Below, piece after piece: positions 50,199-62,501 of a stretch of 64,000 bases of DNA. The position numbers were made by a program, and so were the translations under genes. The stretch comes from Auanema rhodensis (lineage: Eukaryota > Nematoda > Chromadorea > Rhabditida > Rhabditidae), in the NCBI GenBank assembly GCA_964057225.1, contig OZ059898.1, positions 12,921,767 to 12,985,766 of the forward strand, in the 5' to 3' direction. The notes beneath the pieces were generated by a model, which saw only the letters and a program-made list of their open reading frames with translations, ran no database searches and was not told the origin of the DNA. Numbering within the stretch: the first letter of the stretch is position 1; each line of letters begins with the position of its first letter.

Positions 50199-52892
50199 TT
50201 ACGTCACAACTTCTATATTATTCGAACCTTCAAAGATATTATTACTTATATGATATAGTTAAGTTTATAGTAATGATATGATTTATCTTTAACTTAACTT
50301 ACTTTCTTTATTAGCTGCAGCTATGAACATTTGAAATAAATTCATTAAAGCTCCATATCGTGCAGGTGCAGCTTTTTCACCTAAAACAACATACGGTAAT
50401 AATAATAATAAATAATAATAATTAGTAGTAGTAGTAGTAGTAGTAATATTATTCAAAATATGATATAGTTTAATTATGAATTTTAATTAAAAAAATAATA
50501 AAAATTACCGCATTTTCTGATCATATAATCAAATAGATATTTCATGTACAAACTACGTGCTAATTGAACTTTCTCTGAAGATGAATGTGATACTACTGTA
50601 GAATGTGAGAGAACTGATATAACTGAAATATTTGACAATGCTTAATATGCTTCTAGCAACAAAAAAATGTTTGAACCTGAATTGAATAACATAATGGCTT
50701 TAAGCAATAAGAATTCTGCTTGATCCACATGTTCTCTAAGAAATGGTCCAATAACCTTTACATATTGCTCTTTTACAATGTTATTCACACTGAAAATCAA
50801 CATTACAAGTTCGTTACTGTTTAAGTTATTGAAATTTTTTGAATTTTGAGCCTTACAGCTTGTACAGAGAATCATATCTGTTTCCAACCTTAAGTTTGTT
50901 ACTAAAGGTATGTTTCCAGCATTTTTTAAGCAAACAAGCTTTTACTTAAACATCAAGTATATTGATGATATTATAGTTTGAAAACTTTTGTAATGATTAT
51001 TACCTTGATTCAGATTTAATCCAAGATATTCCTTCTCGTAATTCGTGTTCTGATAAACAATTAAAATCTTTTGTAAAACTTTTATATGATTGTAATGCTA
51101 CAGTAAGAGGAAATATTGATGATGTTAATACAATAACCTATAATTATAATTTTAAGTTAATATAATTAATATAATTAGTATATCTAACCTGTTCTTTATC
51201 AGGTAACATCCGGAATTCTTCAAACATTCTTCCATATGCTAATCCACATAAGATATCTGTAGTAAGCCATTGAGGTAAGCTGTAAGTTCAAATGATCAAG
51301 TTGGAAAATCTCTCATGTACTAGAGCATTACCTATTCTGATCATCTTCCAATCGCTTTCTCTGCTCATATTCACAATTCATACCCTATAAGAGAAAAAAA
51401 TAAGTTAAGTATGCACATAAGTTAAACTTCAAACTGCGATAAATCTCCAAATACTGCTGTTTGTGAAAGTAATTGTAATAATTTCCTTTCCTCAATAGAT
51501 AATTCATTATTTCGATAACCCTTGGTTCTTTAATTATATTTTACTTATACTAACTATAATAATTTATATATAAAACCTTATAAAATCTGTTTTTTGTTCT
51601 ATTGATAGTAAATGAGTTATAAGTGATACAAATTGATCAGAACTTTGAGAAGAATCATTCGATGCCACACGAGGAGGAGGAGAAGTCTGAAATCAAATAT
51701 TTGAATGAAATATGTCTTCTTCTTCAACTTCAATGAAACATACATGTTGAAGCTTATAAGTAGGAGAATCATCACAACTAGTTGAAGGCTCACATATATC
51801 ATGTATCATGTTATGGTTCATTGAAATTGCTGAAGAAAATTATTTTAATCAAGCAGGTATAGTCTCACACTTGTCATTCTTCTCAGCAATATGATCAAGT
51901 TTCAACTTACTTTCCAGCCTCATTCCCCTTTTTAGGCATCGCTGTAATCGACATCTTCGACACTTTATTCGATTATCTATATTTATTTTTGTTTTTTCTA
52001 AACAATTATCTTGGAAAACTGTACCAGTTTTAGCTCGACTCATGCACAGTTGATCGCCTTGTATGCAAGCAGGGGTTTTACCCGAAAGCATGGCTCGACG
52101 GAAGAACGTCTTACATCCGTTACAAGATGGAACCTAAACAACTCAAACTAAAGGTGATGTCCTAGCTGTGCTATTCACAAACATCATAGTGATAACCAGT
52201 TGCTGCTCCCCCACAGATATCACAAGGCTTATCGAAGATTCTAGGCTCACGACGAGCTCGTTCCTAAATGATGTTGAGCATGAAGAAGTTGAAGTGCTTG
52301 CACGACGTCAGGTGAAGACGGTGATAGAGAATGCTTACCATAGTTATAGGTTTCGGAGGTTGAATGAAGCCAGTGGGCTCAACAACAAATGGTAGACGAG
52401 ATGCAATCTGAAATCAGAAACCACAATATGCATTATGATATACAATCGGCAAGAATTCCCATGGAATTTGAAAAAAAACGAATAATAAGGATCAAATTAG
52501 AAAAAATAGAAGAAGGACAGCACTGATTATACGGAATAATTATTAATTCAGACAAGAATTTAGTTTAGTTGGCAATGTGGGAGGCCTGATAGGGCGGGAG
52601 GTGACTATTGGTAAACCTGATGAAAGATGGGAAATACACATACACACACGTAGATCATGTCCTCGTTGGCGTTGTCTCAATGATTGGTTTGTTCCAGATT
52701 CTGCTGTTACTGCTATTCTGAATAATGATCGTCTGAACTGTTTGACCAACGGAAATGATCTAACTTCAACAAGCAGAATCAGCAACAAGTTCTGGGTGTG
52801 TATGTATGTGTGTGTGTGTGTGTGTGTGTACGCGATGGTCGTCTGAACGCCCAGGAGTGTCTCGCTGATGATGACGAAAACGACGACCCCAT
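50199..52892 (-). CDS. Nuclear hormone receptor 3 (15 firm exons plus 2 tentative 5' exons)
   Basis: Firm exons: 52407-52339, 52263-52183, 52133-52025, 51976-51911, 51829-51744, 51686-51577, 51527-51428, 51384-51332, 51279-51189, 51137-51004, 50901-50857, 50816-50677, 50622-50509, 50380-50303, 50227-50199; together 434 aa and in frame. Tentative 5' exons 52892-52832 and 52763-52648 join in frame and add a Ser/Arg-rich start (MGSSFSSSSARHSW…), giving 493 aa. The DNA-binding domain reads CDICGGAATGYHYD, SCNGCKTFFRRAML, CIQGDQLC and CRRCRLQRC, so all eight zinc ligands are present. The ligand-binding domain includes LPQWLTTDILCGLAYGRMF and HVDQAEFLLLKAIMLF. It is more distant from receptors 1 and 2 than they are from each other. 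An alternative start is an ATG at 52658 with a donor after 52617. The last, 29-nt exon is short but is the only in-frame end found. Confidence 0.87.
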
Positions 52893-53849
52893 GATATACC
52901 GAAGATGCCGGAATAGAAGTGAACTTCGGCTTTTCACCGAAAGAGATTATCATTGCAAATTCTATTATTAGACTATCGAATTAGCAAATTTCCATCACAG
53001 CAAATGGAAGATTTCTTGTTTCAACGTCATATAACTCTGATTTGTTTTGCTTCTAGATCTACTTATTTCAACAATCTCTGATCTGCTCTCCTCCCTTTTC
53101 ATTGACAAAAACATTTTTTTATTTCCGTCTGATTTTTGTTGGGAATTCCTTTTGCAGACTATATACTGAGATAGAGAGAGATAGATAGAGAGAGAGAGAG
53201 ATAGCGAGAGAGAAAGAGGGTGTGTGTGTGTGTGTGTTCTGTCAGCTTTATCTTTGATTGTAATCATGTATAGAGGGCAGTCTGTCTACTTTATCATAGA
53301 ATATTCAATAGAAAAGAACACCATTCTTAACATTTTTTTGCCAAAGATTTATAGTAAATTCATATTTTAAGAAGATTCTCTTAGGCATTTTAGTTATGAT
53401 GGGAGGGGGGGGTGGGTTGATAATGAAACGAATTACCGTAATCAGTAGGAAGGAAAATTTGAAAATTTGAAAGGAAAAGATACGCTTCTGGGAATTCTAT
53501 TCTTAGATTTCCGATTCATAAATATATATATGCGTCTGGTTCTTTTGAAATGCCTAAGAAGAAAAAAAGTTCTATTTTTGGTTAACAGGACTTTCACGTA
53601 AATGATTGAGATTCTGACAGTTCATTTGATGTATAAATTACATAAAGGAGAAAGAAGCGGAGAAGGAGTAGAATAAGAAGGAAAAGGAAAAGTAGAAGAT
53701 GAAGAAGACGATGGAGAAAGAGAAGAAGAAGAAGAACAAGGAGTAGACGATCCTTGAACCGTCAATGAATGAGACCGGAAGGGATGATTAGAAAGGAGTA
53801 CAAGAGAATGGTCAGTTAAAATAAGAATGCACTGAATGTTTTGAATATA

Positions 53850-53855
<6 letters not shown>

Positions 53856-53899
<44 letters not shown>
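53856..53899. repeat. (GA)n microsatellite
   Basis: About 22 pure GA units. Confidence 0.95.
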
Positions 53900-53902
<3 letters not shown>

Positions 53903-54207
53903 AGATAGGGAGATTAAGGGAGTAATGTGATTTCAGAATTTGTAAGAAATACATCAAAAAGACAGAGGTAGCAAAGGATAAGATGATAAACATTGTTGAA
54001 TTAGAGACGACAAAAAGAAAACAAGTAAGCATTACATGTGGATGAGAAAAAGAGAAAAGAAGATAAAGTATTTCCATTATAAATTATTATAACAATATAA
54101 CTTTTTTTTGTTACAAAAGATCTTTATGTAAACCAATTTTTTTTGTTGCGAGATATATCTTCTTAGAAAAGCTGAGCATGTCTTGTCCTCTTCTTCTTTC
54201 AATCTTG

Positions 54208-54211
<4 letters not shown>

Positions 54212-54263
<52 letters not shown>
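54212..54263. repeat. (CT)n microsatellite
   Basis: About 26 pure CT units. Confidence 0.95.
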
Positions 54264-54269
<6 letters not shown>

Positions 54270-54883
54270 CTTTCACTGTTTCATATTTAACCTTTCAACC
54301 CTTGTTCTTTCCGAACTTTTTTTTGTCTTTTGTATCAAAATCTCAAAACGAAAAGTTAGGAACAAAGTTTCCGTTCAACCCCTTTCTTCTTTATGTCAGA
54401 AACTACAAAAGGAAAGATAAAATTGCAAAAGTTAATGATTTTGCCATACAAGGTTTGACAATCTTCATTCATGTCATCAGCATCAGACCCCAATATAACC
54501 TGTTTTCATGTTGATAGTTTAGAGATCATATACAACATACACGATATCAATTTTTTTTGAAAAAACATTAAATTTCACAAATGGATCTTGAGGATAAAGA
54601 AGAAGATAATTTATAATAATTTATTTAAAGAACAGAATGATATTTTCATCAAAGCATTTTACTTGTTTTTATTTTTCAAAAGAGGTGGGGGTTCCCCCAT
54701 TTTTTAAAAATATTTTCAAGTCCTTCTAAATCGAAGAAAATTTTTTTGATGGTTAAATTCATCATTGAACTGATATATACAAGCTATTATGGTTCTAAAG
54801 AAAGAAAATTACAAGAAACAGAGAAATACTAAGATTATAAGGAGATTGTGAGATAAAGAGAAAAAGAGGGATACATATGAAGA

Positions 54884-54889
<6 letters not shown>

Positions 54890-54951
<62 letters not shown>
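54890..54951. repeat. (GA)n microsatellite
   Basis: About 31 pure GA units. Confidence 0.95.
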
Positions 54952-54955
<4 letters not shown>

Positions 54956-55156
54956 GGTACAGAAAAGATGGATGATTCATGATATTCTTTTGACTTCCGT
55001 TCAATTTTACATTCTACTCATAGTAAAGTTAACTTTCTCTCAATAAAATCATTTAAAATGAAATGATAATCATGCTTTTTGAAGGTTAAATAGCTATTGC
55101 AAAATCAGAAAGAACAGAAGTTTTATATATAATTAGCATAATTAAAGTAAAATATG

Positions 55157-55159
<3 letters not shown>

Positions 55160-55194
<35 letters not shown>
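55160..55194. repeat. (TA)n microsatellite
   Basis: About 17 pure TA units. Confidence 0.92.
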
Positions 55195-55199
<5 letters not shown>

Positions 55200-55683
55200 A
55201 TATATATAAGAATTATTATTTATACATTTTTAGTATGTAAAAGAAATTTAATAGAGAAATACTAATGCTACTATTAGATCCATCAAAACTTGAAAGCAAA
55301 AAAAAAAGAAGAGGATTTCATCTGATTAGCTCATGATTACACGAGAATATATCGACTTAACTATATGTATACCAGTTAACTTCATAGAATTTTCAACCCC
55401 TTTTATAATATAGGATGGGAATTGAAGGATTTTTTCTAATCTGAAATCCAAAGAAGCACAAATCTATTAGAAGTAGCTTGAAATAGGTCGAAACATGAAT
55501 GGCATGAGCATTTTGGTCTGTATCATACGTCGCTTTTGTATTCGATTGTATTCTAATCAAAGACTAGATATGGCAAAAGACTATTTCAGAACAGAAATAT
55601 GAAAAAAGTTGATCTATCTATCACTTCTTAGAACATTATTACACTAATTGAAAGATCAACCACAATTATGAACACAGAGAGAG

Positions 55684-55714
<31 letters not shown>

Positions 55715-57648
55715 ATAAGAAAGAGAGAAAAAGAGAAGAAAAGTTTAAAAGAGCCGAAGATATTCTTATAAATTCATGTTAAAATGAAAGAAAACATATT
55801 CAGAAAATGAGATATATAATAGAAATGATGCAACATTATAAAAAAATGAATAGATGAAGTCAAAGAAATAGAGGAAAAATACGAATATAGGTAATAATTA
55901 AGAAACAACCGTGTGCAGCATACTTTGAAACGAAAATAATGCAAAATGAATTGTTTCGGATAACACGTGATAGCACACGTGTCTCATGTACGTGAACACG
56001 TGGAAGCTCACGTGGAAGAAAATATACGAAATCTTGACTGAAGTTGAAGTACATGAGTACGAAAAGATTTCAAATGAATGAAATAGGAGCAAAAGAAGAA
56101 GAAAAAAAAGAGTATAAGCATATTATATATAGATATACATATGTCTATAGGTATATAGTATACACATGAAATCATTAGAGTCATAGAGCGAGTAAGATGC
56201 TTAAAGAGAGAGAGATATACATATATATATATATTATGAAAGAGATAGAGAGCTGTTCAGAGGGAAAGGGAGAGAAAAAGAGGGCGAACTTTGATATGCT
56301 GATAAGATGGTAACGGATAGACATAGACCGTAAACGCCACGTTGTCTGATCTCTCAAGAAACAAAATGTTATCTGTGAGTTTTGTACATGAAACAGGCTC
56401 ATTTACTATCAAAGAAATGACGTTTCACAGACAGCCCTGCTGATGATTAAGATCATGAATGAAATAATATAAGAATGATTAAATTATAACGCAATGAAGG
56501 AAGTGATGACTAAAACAATTGTACAATCTGCTTGAATTGTGCAGATTAATTTGAAACATCACAGACTGATATCGAGTTCGTTATAATATGAATGAATATT
56601 GATGATGATGTAATAATATTGCAATCATAATTAATAATCTCTTTAAAATTTTCTTTTTTTTTTTTAAATTAAATTAAGAAAAATGATAGACTTCACCAAC
56701 TGACGTGTACTAGAAAAAGCACAATGAGCATGTATGTATCTTATAGTTGTTAACTAGAAACTGATCATTTACGAATTAGTCTCAATATCATTAAAACATA
56801 GACAAGAAAGAGAAAGAGGAGGAGAGAGGGAAAGAGAGACAGATGGAAGGAGGGAGAGAGAGAGAGAAATGAATAAAGTGAGAGAGATAAGAAACAACGA
56901 CTAAAATTATGAAAAAAATCTTCGGTTCGAACTGCAGGTACGTGATATTCCACGTACGAGACTAGCATGATTGGCTGGCCATAAGGGTAAGCAACAAGAC
57001 GTCAATACATACACTTCTTCATCTTTTTGCTTCTGCTTCTTCGACTTCTGAGCATTGCGTGAACAAATCTTATCAGCTAAATTTAATGAAAAAAAGAAAA
57101 TTATTTTGAAAAGAATTGAAGGATTATTATGAGATTGTATGCATCAATTTGGTTTAGTTGGATCATCTCAACGAACATTCACAGATAATATAAGTGAAAA
57201 CAGTTCAAATACAATCGAAATCATTTTGCTTTTCTCTAAATCTATTCACTAGACATGATTCATGATGAAAAATGGTCTTATTGGTTTAGTACTGATAAAA
57301 TATTTTCTTACGATATCAAAATAACATGTTTTAATTATTATCAATGTATTATATAGTTAAGTTTTACAAGTTTTACAAGTTTTATTCTATTTTTATAAAA
57401 ATTTAATTATTATAATACCTGTAATATTACTTAATTCATTCATTCATGTACTCTTTTTCTTTTTTTATAAGAAAAAAAAACGTTATCGAACTATTTAGTT
57501 CAAACATCAAAATCAAACACCGTATGCCATGTATATATGTAGTGATCAGTGTGTTCTAATGAAATTTCTTTAAAAAAAATTTTTTTCCATTCCAAAATAG
57601 ACAGAGATCATGGTTATCTATATACAAAGATAGAAAGAGGGAGGGAAA

Positions 57649-57651
<3 letters not shown>

Positions 57652-57708
<57 letters not shown>
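57652..57708. repeat. (GA)n microsatellite
   Basis: About 28 pure GA units. Confidence 0.95.
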
Positions 57709-57713
<5 letters not shown>

Positions 57714-58142
57714 GATTTTCGGAGAAGAAGATGTAACACGTAATTTCAATGTCTCTAAATTGTTTCTTCTTCCGAATCTTAAGCAACAACACCAGTATAT
57801 CTAATATAGGAAGTCAAACAGAAAATTTTTATAAATTTGAATGAAAACTTAGAAGAAACTTACCATTAAATTGAAAAAGAAATAAATTAGAATTCTATAT
57901 TATAAACTAAATAAGAAAATTAAATAAAAAATAATAAAAAAAGATAATTCGAGGAAAGGAAGAGGAAGAAATATTTAAAAATAAACTAACCCACATGTTA
58001 TTCATGATTAACTCCTTTTAATGATGAATTAGTGTATACTTAGTATTTCGGGCTAAAGAATATTGTCTCTGAGCAGATTGAGTAACACAGCTAAAATAAG
58101 AAAGAAGGAAAAATAAGTGTAGAAATAGAAGAGACGGAGAGG

Positions 58143-58146
<4 letters not shown>

Positions 58147-58206
<60 letters not shown>
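58147..58206. repeat. (GA)n microsatellite
   Basis: About 30 pure GA units, only 440 bp from the preceding tract. Confidence 0.95.
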
Positions 58207-58209
<3 letters not shown>

Positions 58210-59300
58210 TATAACTGTTTAACTAATTGTTAAAAAGAAAAATACAAAATCATACAACTATATAATTTGAAAATTCGTATTCAAAGTATAATACATCTCT
58301 TATTTCATCTATTTATTACTTTTTTGACATTAAATGAAATTATGAGAATTACTCATGTTAGCTCATAATAGACATGATGTACAGATACTTGATCAATCAG
58401 CACATGTGAGTCAGTTTGCGGAAAGGATTGTTCAACAACTTAATTATCAGAAAATGTGCAATAATATGACGTTATTTAGATAAGAAATAATAGGTGGTGA
58501 ATATTTACAATTTGATCTGTAAATGTGGGTGTAACTCTTATTCTCTTTCTCTTTCGAACTTCCTTGCTTCTCCACTATTTCTTTATCTTTTTTTCAGTGA
58601 ATTATAATTTTATTTTTGATATGACGTTATATTTTATTTTTTTCTGAAAGCCAAGATCAGATTGCTATTATGCTTTGAATTTACCAATCACAGTTATCTT
58701 TCTTTAAAATTCTTTCAAAAAGTAGAAAAAGATGGTTATGAAATACCCACATATCATTGCTTCATAATAAGTTACATTTATTTCTTTTCAAAAGTATATT
58801 TCGAGTTTTTCATTTTGACTTGGTGCAAAAAAAATTTAAGATTTTTTTCGTTTTATCCTTCCTCCCTCGTTCTCTCTCTCTCCTTCTCTCTCTTGAAAAT
58901 GGAAATATCGTTAAACATCTGTTGAATATATATTTAGAAATTCTTAATGCTTACTGATTAATTCTCAAATTTTTGTTTGAGCAATTAGAATTTAATTTTT
59001 TTTTCTATTCTCATATCAAAATTGACTTGTTCACAGAAATATTTATAACATTGTATGCTGTATAGATGAAAGTTTTCTAAAACAAGCATAAAGAGAAGGA
59101 GGACAAATTAAGAAGATTGTATTAGAATAGATTGTTTATAATAAAAATATAAAATGATATATAATTAATGAATATAATTTAAATAGAACCATTGGAAAAA
59201 ATGAGAAGCGGATGGAACTGAGAAGAAGTATATGGATTTCTTTTGATTTTTTCTGTTTCAATAGCTTTGATTTATCATATCATCTTCATCTATCCTCTTT

Positions 59301-59309
59301 CTCTCTCTT

Positions 59310-59354
<45 letters not shown>
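59301..59354. repeat. (CT)n microsatellite, interrupted
   Basis: CT repeat with two single-base interruptions (CTCTTTCTC). Confidence 0.9.
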
Positions 59355-59355
<1 letters not shown>

Positions 59356-59614
59356 AATCTCTTTCTCAATCTCTCTCTCTTTCTCATTCCATTAACAACA
59401 CATACTTCGAAGCATCATGAAGTCATCTTCAATACATCACAGAATATAATTTAAAAAAAAAAAAGGAAAGTAAAGACGTTCAAAAAACTACATTTATAAT
59501 ACTAAAATATGGATAAAATATTTATGAAATATATAAAATGTAATAATATATTATTTAAAAATTATATTTTATATTCAAAACTTAGAAGAACAAAAGATTT
59601 TAGAAGTCCTTGAC

Positions 59615-59619
<5 letters not shown>

Positions 59620-59648
<29 letters not shown>
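59620..59648. repeat. (TA)n microsatellite
   Basis: About 14 pure TA units. Confidence 0.9.
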
Positions 59649-59657
<9 letters not shown>

Positions 59658-62490
59658 GTATATAGTATATATATAATAAGTTGAAAGTAGAGATCAAGTA
59701 CAAATAATTATGATAATAATATTTACTATATCATATACATACATACATATATACTATGCCTACATAGTTAACCAATACTCATTTATCATTTTGATTCTGA
59801 CTCATTCTTAACTTCAACATTCCATAGTAATCTGAGATGAGGAATGAAAATCTTTTTATCAGAAAAACCTTATGTTAATAAAAAAAAATTTGATATTTTC
59901 TAGTTAATTACGTCTATATTTGAGAATTCTGAGACTTTTTACATATATTATACGTATTATGTATATATATTTTTTTCTTTTTCTTTTTAATATTAAAATG
60001 TATTACATATATATTTTAAATGTAAAAATAGTCGTAATAATGGTATTGAGTTCCCTAATTTAGATACCATATATGTATATTATTATCTTGAAAGATATAT
60101 GTCAAAAGTTCTCGAACATTTTCTTTTGACCATAGTTTAACTGATTTTCAATTATTATCCTCTCCCCCCTCTTTCTCTCTTTTTACTTCTTATATGCTCA
60201 TATTTTCATGTTTTATGCTCTTCATTCTAATTGTAGGTTAGAAACAAATAATGTTCACACGGTTCATAATGATTTTCAAACCCTCACTCCTCCTAATCTG
60301 CATATGACGTAGCTCACGTTTGATGAGTGGGGCGTAAGACGTGAATTTTCATTTTCACGTCATTTTCATGAGAAGATCGGTTGCGAACAAATGAAGTCAA
60401 GATTAAAAGTGTTAATGATTAGGGGGAGCATATGAGAACGAGAACAAATGATAAAACTTGGTTTGTTATTTTAAATTTAATAATTAATAAAATATTATAA
60501 TTAATATATATATATATAGTTATTTATACATATAGAAAACATCTATTTATAAATGTTGTAATTTAGATATAAACTAATTTTTTTTAAAATTTTAATTTAC
60601 AATACAATACAAATTATACTATTTATTACAAATAACAATAATAATAATACATATATGTATAACAGATAATCAATTATGGATTATATTGTCACAATAACAT
60701 GCTGTTGGTCAAGCTTGCCGTTCTTAAGTTTTGAATGATCAAACATAAGTTTTCATGCTATTCTGGATTCTATTATATACAAAATCAATAAATATGAATA
60801 AAACTATATTTTATATTTATTATATTGATAAATGAAACAATGTACTTATCCTGAAATATGTTTCCTACATACATACATATGTGATTATCTTATATATCTG
60901 AATTCAAATCAAGTCAGAAGGGAGAGAGAGAGAGTAGGATAAAGTGAGGGAGATTGAAATTGAAAGAAAAGGATGTAAAAAGTAAAAATTAGTTCGTTTT
61001 CTAAATTAAATCAATCATTTTCATGGGTTCTCATAATGTTTTTGATGTTATATCTTTATATGTTTATAGATAAATTAAGAGATTTACACATATACACACA
61101 TATTCTATATCCTTTTTCATTTTATACAAATTATATAAATATTCCTGAGATTATACCTGAATGAAGTTCAAGTTTCAAATAAGAAATTTAAGAAAAGAAA
61201 AAGAAAAATTTGTTTCAAATCGAATATTCCTTATTCAGGAAACAATTTTTTTGTCTTTTATCCATTTGCATTTGAGCCTGTAGGGCCAATTGAAACACAT
61301 CAAATATGTATAAAAGGGATTTGAAATGTGAAATCACTACAGGAAGATCCATAAAACTTCATTTGGATAGCACAATGTCTATGGAATGAAATCAAGTTCA
61401 AGTTTGCTATGTATCCAAGATTCACAAGCACATTTGCATATTCAATACAATACTCATCAAAGATATTACAGGATAATGAATCAGTGAATCCCTGTTGGAT
61501 ATCAAGTTTTCCACGTAAAAAGATTGTTCTACATGTTATATATAGAGGAATTTCAATTCTTTGAACAATCTTTTTTCATTTGTTCCATAGATTTTCAGAC
61601 ATCTATCTACCATCCAACATACTTATATCTGGCTGACATGTTTATTTACTTTATCTTATCCAATTGTGTTTTTGTTCTATAAACTTGTAGTATAACTTAC
61701 CTTTATCAGCATTTTCATCAATTTTTATACAAATTTCAGCGTGAGAATGACAACTCAAAGCAAGCTGAAAGGAAAATTGTATGCCTAACTAGGGCATTAT
61801 CTCATATAAATCTCTTGTTCCTTTTTAATTCGTAACTATATGTACATATCTTAATAACTATATCTATTCCATAAACCATTATCCCCTCCTCCTCTTCCAA
61901 TCCTCATTTCCTCACCTTACGCCTATCCCTTACATTCATCACAATTCTCCATCTCTTAATAACTTTACAGTTCTCACTCTCAGCGGCTTCATACATCGAG
62001 AATGCTGACCTTCAGATGATAACCTGAGAATACAACCGTTTATGGTTCAACTCATACATAGCTGGCCCACAATATCTCTTTCCTCTTTCCATATATCTTT
62101 GTTTGAATTTAGAAAATTTGAATTTATAACATACAGTAATTCTAAATTATATACACATAGTTAGTCTTATTTAGCCTTCATATATGAGATCAGAATGTTG
62201 TATGAATTCATTTCACATTTCAAATTCATTTTTCATCTCTCTTATCTCTCTTGATGATACTTTCCCTTTAAGCACGCAGTGTGTTCAGCTACAGCATCAA
62301 TCATTTATCATTAGGTTTCAAAAAGTTATCATTCTTCAATTATCATGATGTTCTTTAATTTTTGTCACAAACTCTGTGTGTGTGAAGCCTAGTCTCTCTT
62401 ATCGTTTACAACATAAGTTGATAACATAAAAACTATAGTTAACATGTAGTATATCTTGAAATACTATTATTCTATAGATAATTTCTAATG

Positions 62491-62496
62491 TTTCAG
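62491..62496 (+). promoter_or_regulatory. Probable spliced-leader acceptor of the collagen gene
   Basis: TTTCAG ends five bases before the ATG. Cuticle collagen mRNAs of nematodes are commonly trans-spliced (family knowledge). Confidence 0.45.
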
Positions 62497-62501
62497 TTAA
62501 A

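Larger units (their letters stand above)
52893..62501. other. 9.6-kb gene-poor region rich in simple repeats
   Basis: I find no supportable gene. Content is AT-rich DNA interrupted by long (GA)n/(CT)n tracts (listed separately), (TG)n at 53221-53236, (TA)n at 55160-55194 and 59620-59648, and a G-rich run at 53401-53415. ACAACCG/ACGTG-rich signatures occur at 55905-56015, 60315-60383 and 62031. The last kilobase probably contains the collagen promoter. Open frames here are Leu/Ser or Arg/Glu readings of microsatellites. Confidence 0.5.

Noticed and set aside
52577-52846. 89-codon + strand frame MGGLIGREVTIG…
   Set aside because: It starts at GTG and lies opposite the tentative 5' exons of receptor 3, which join in frame to the firm exons. 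Not fully excluded.
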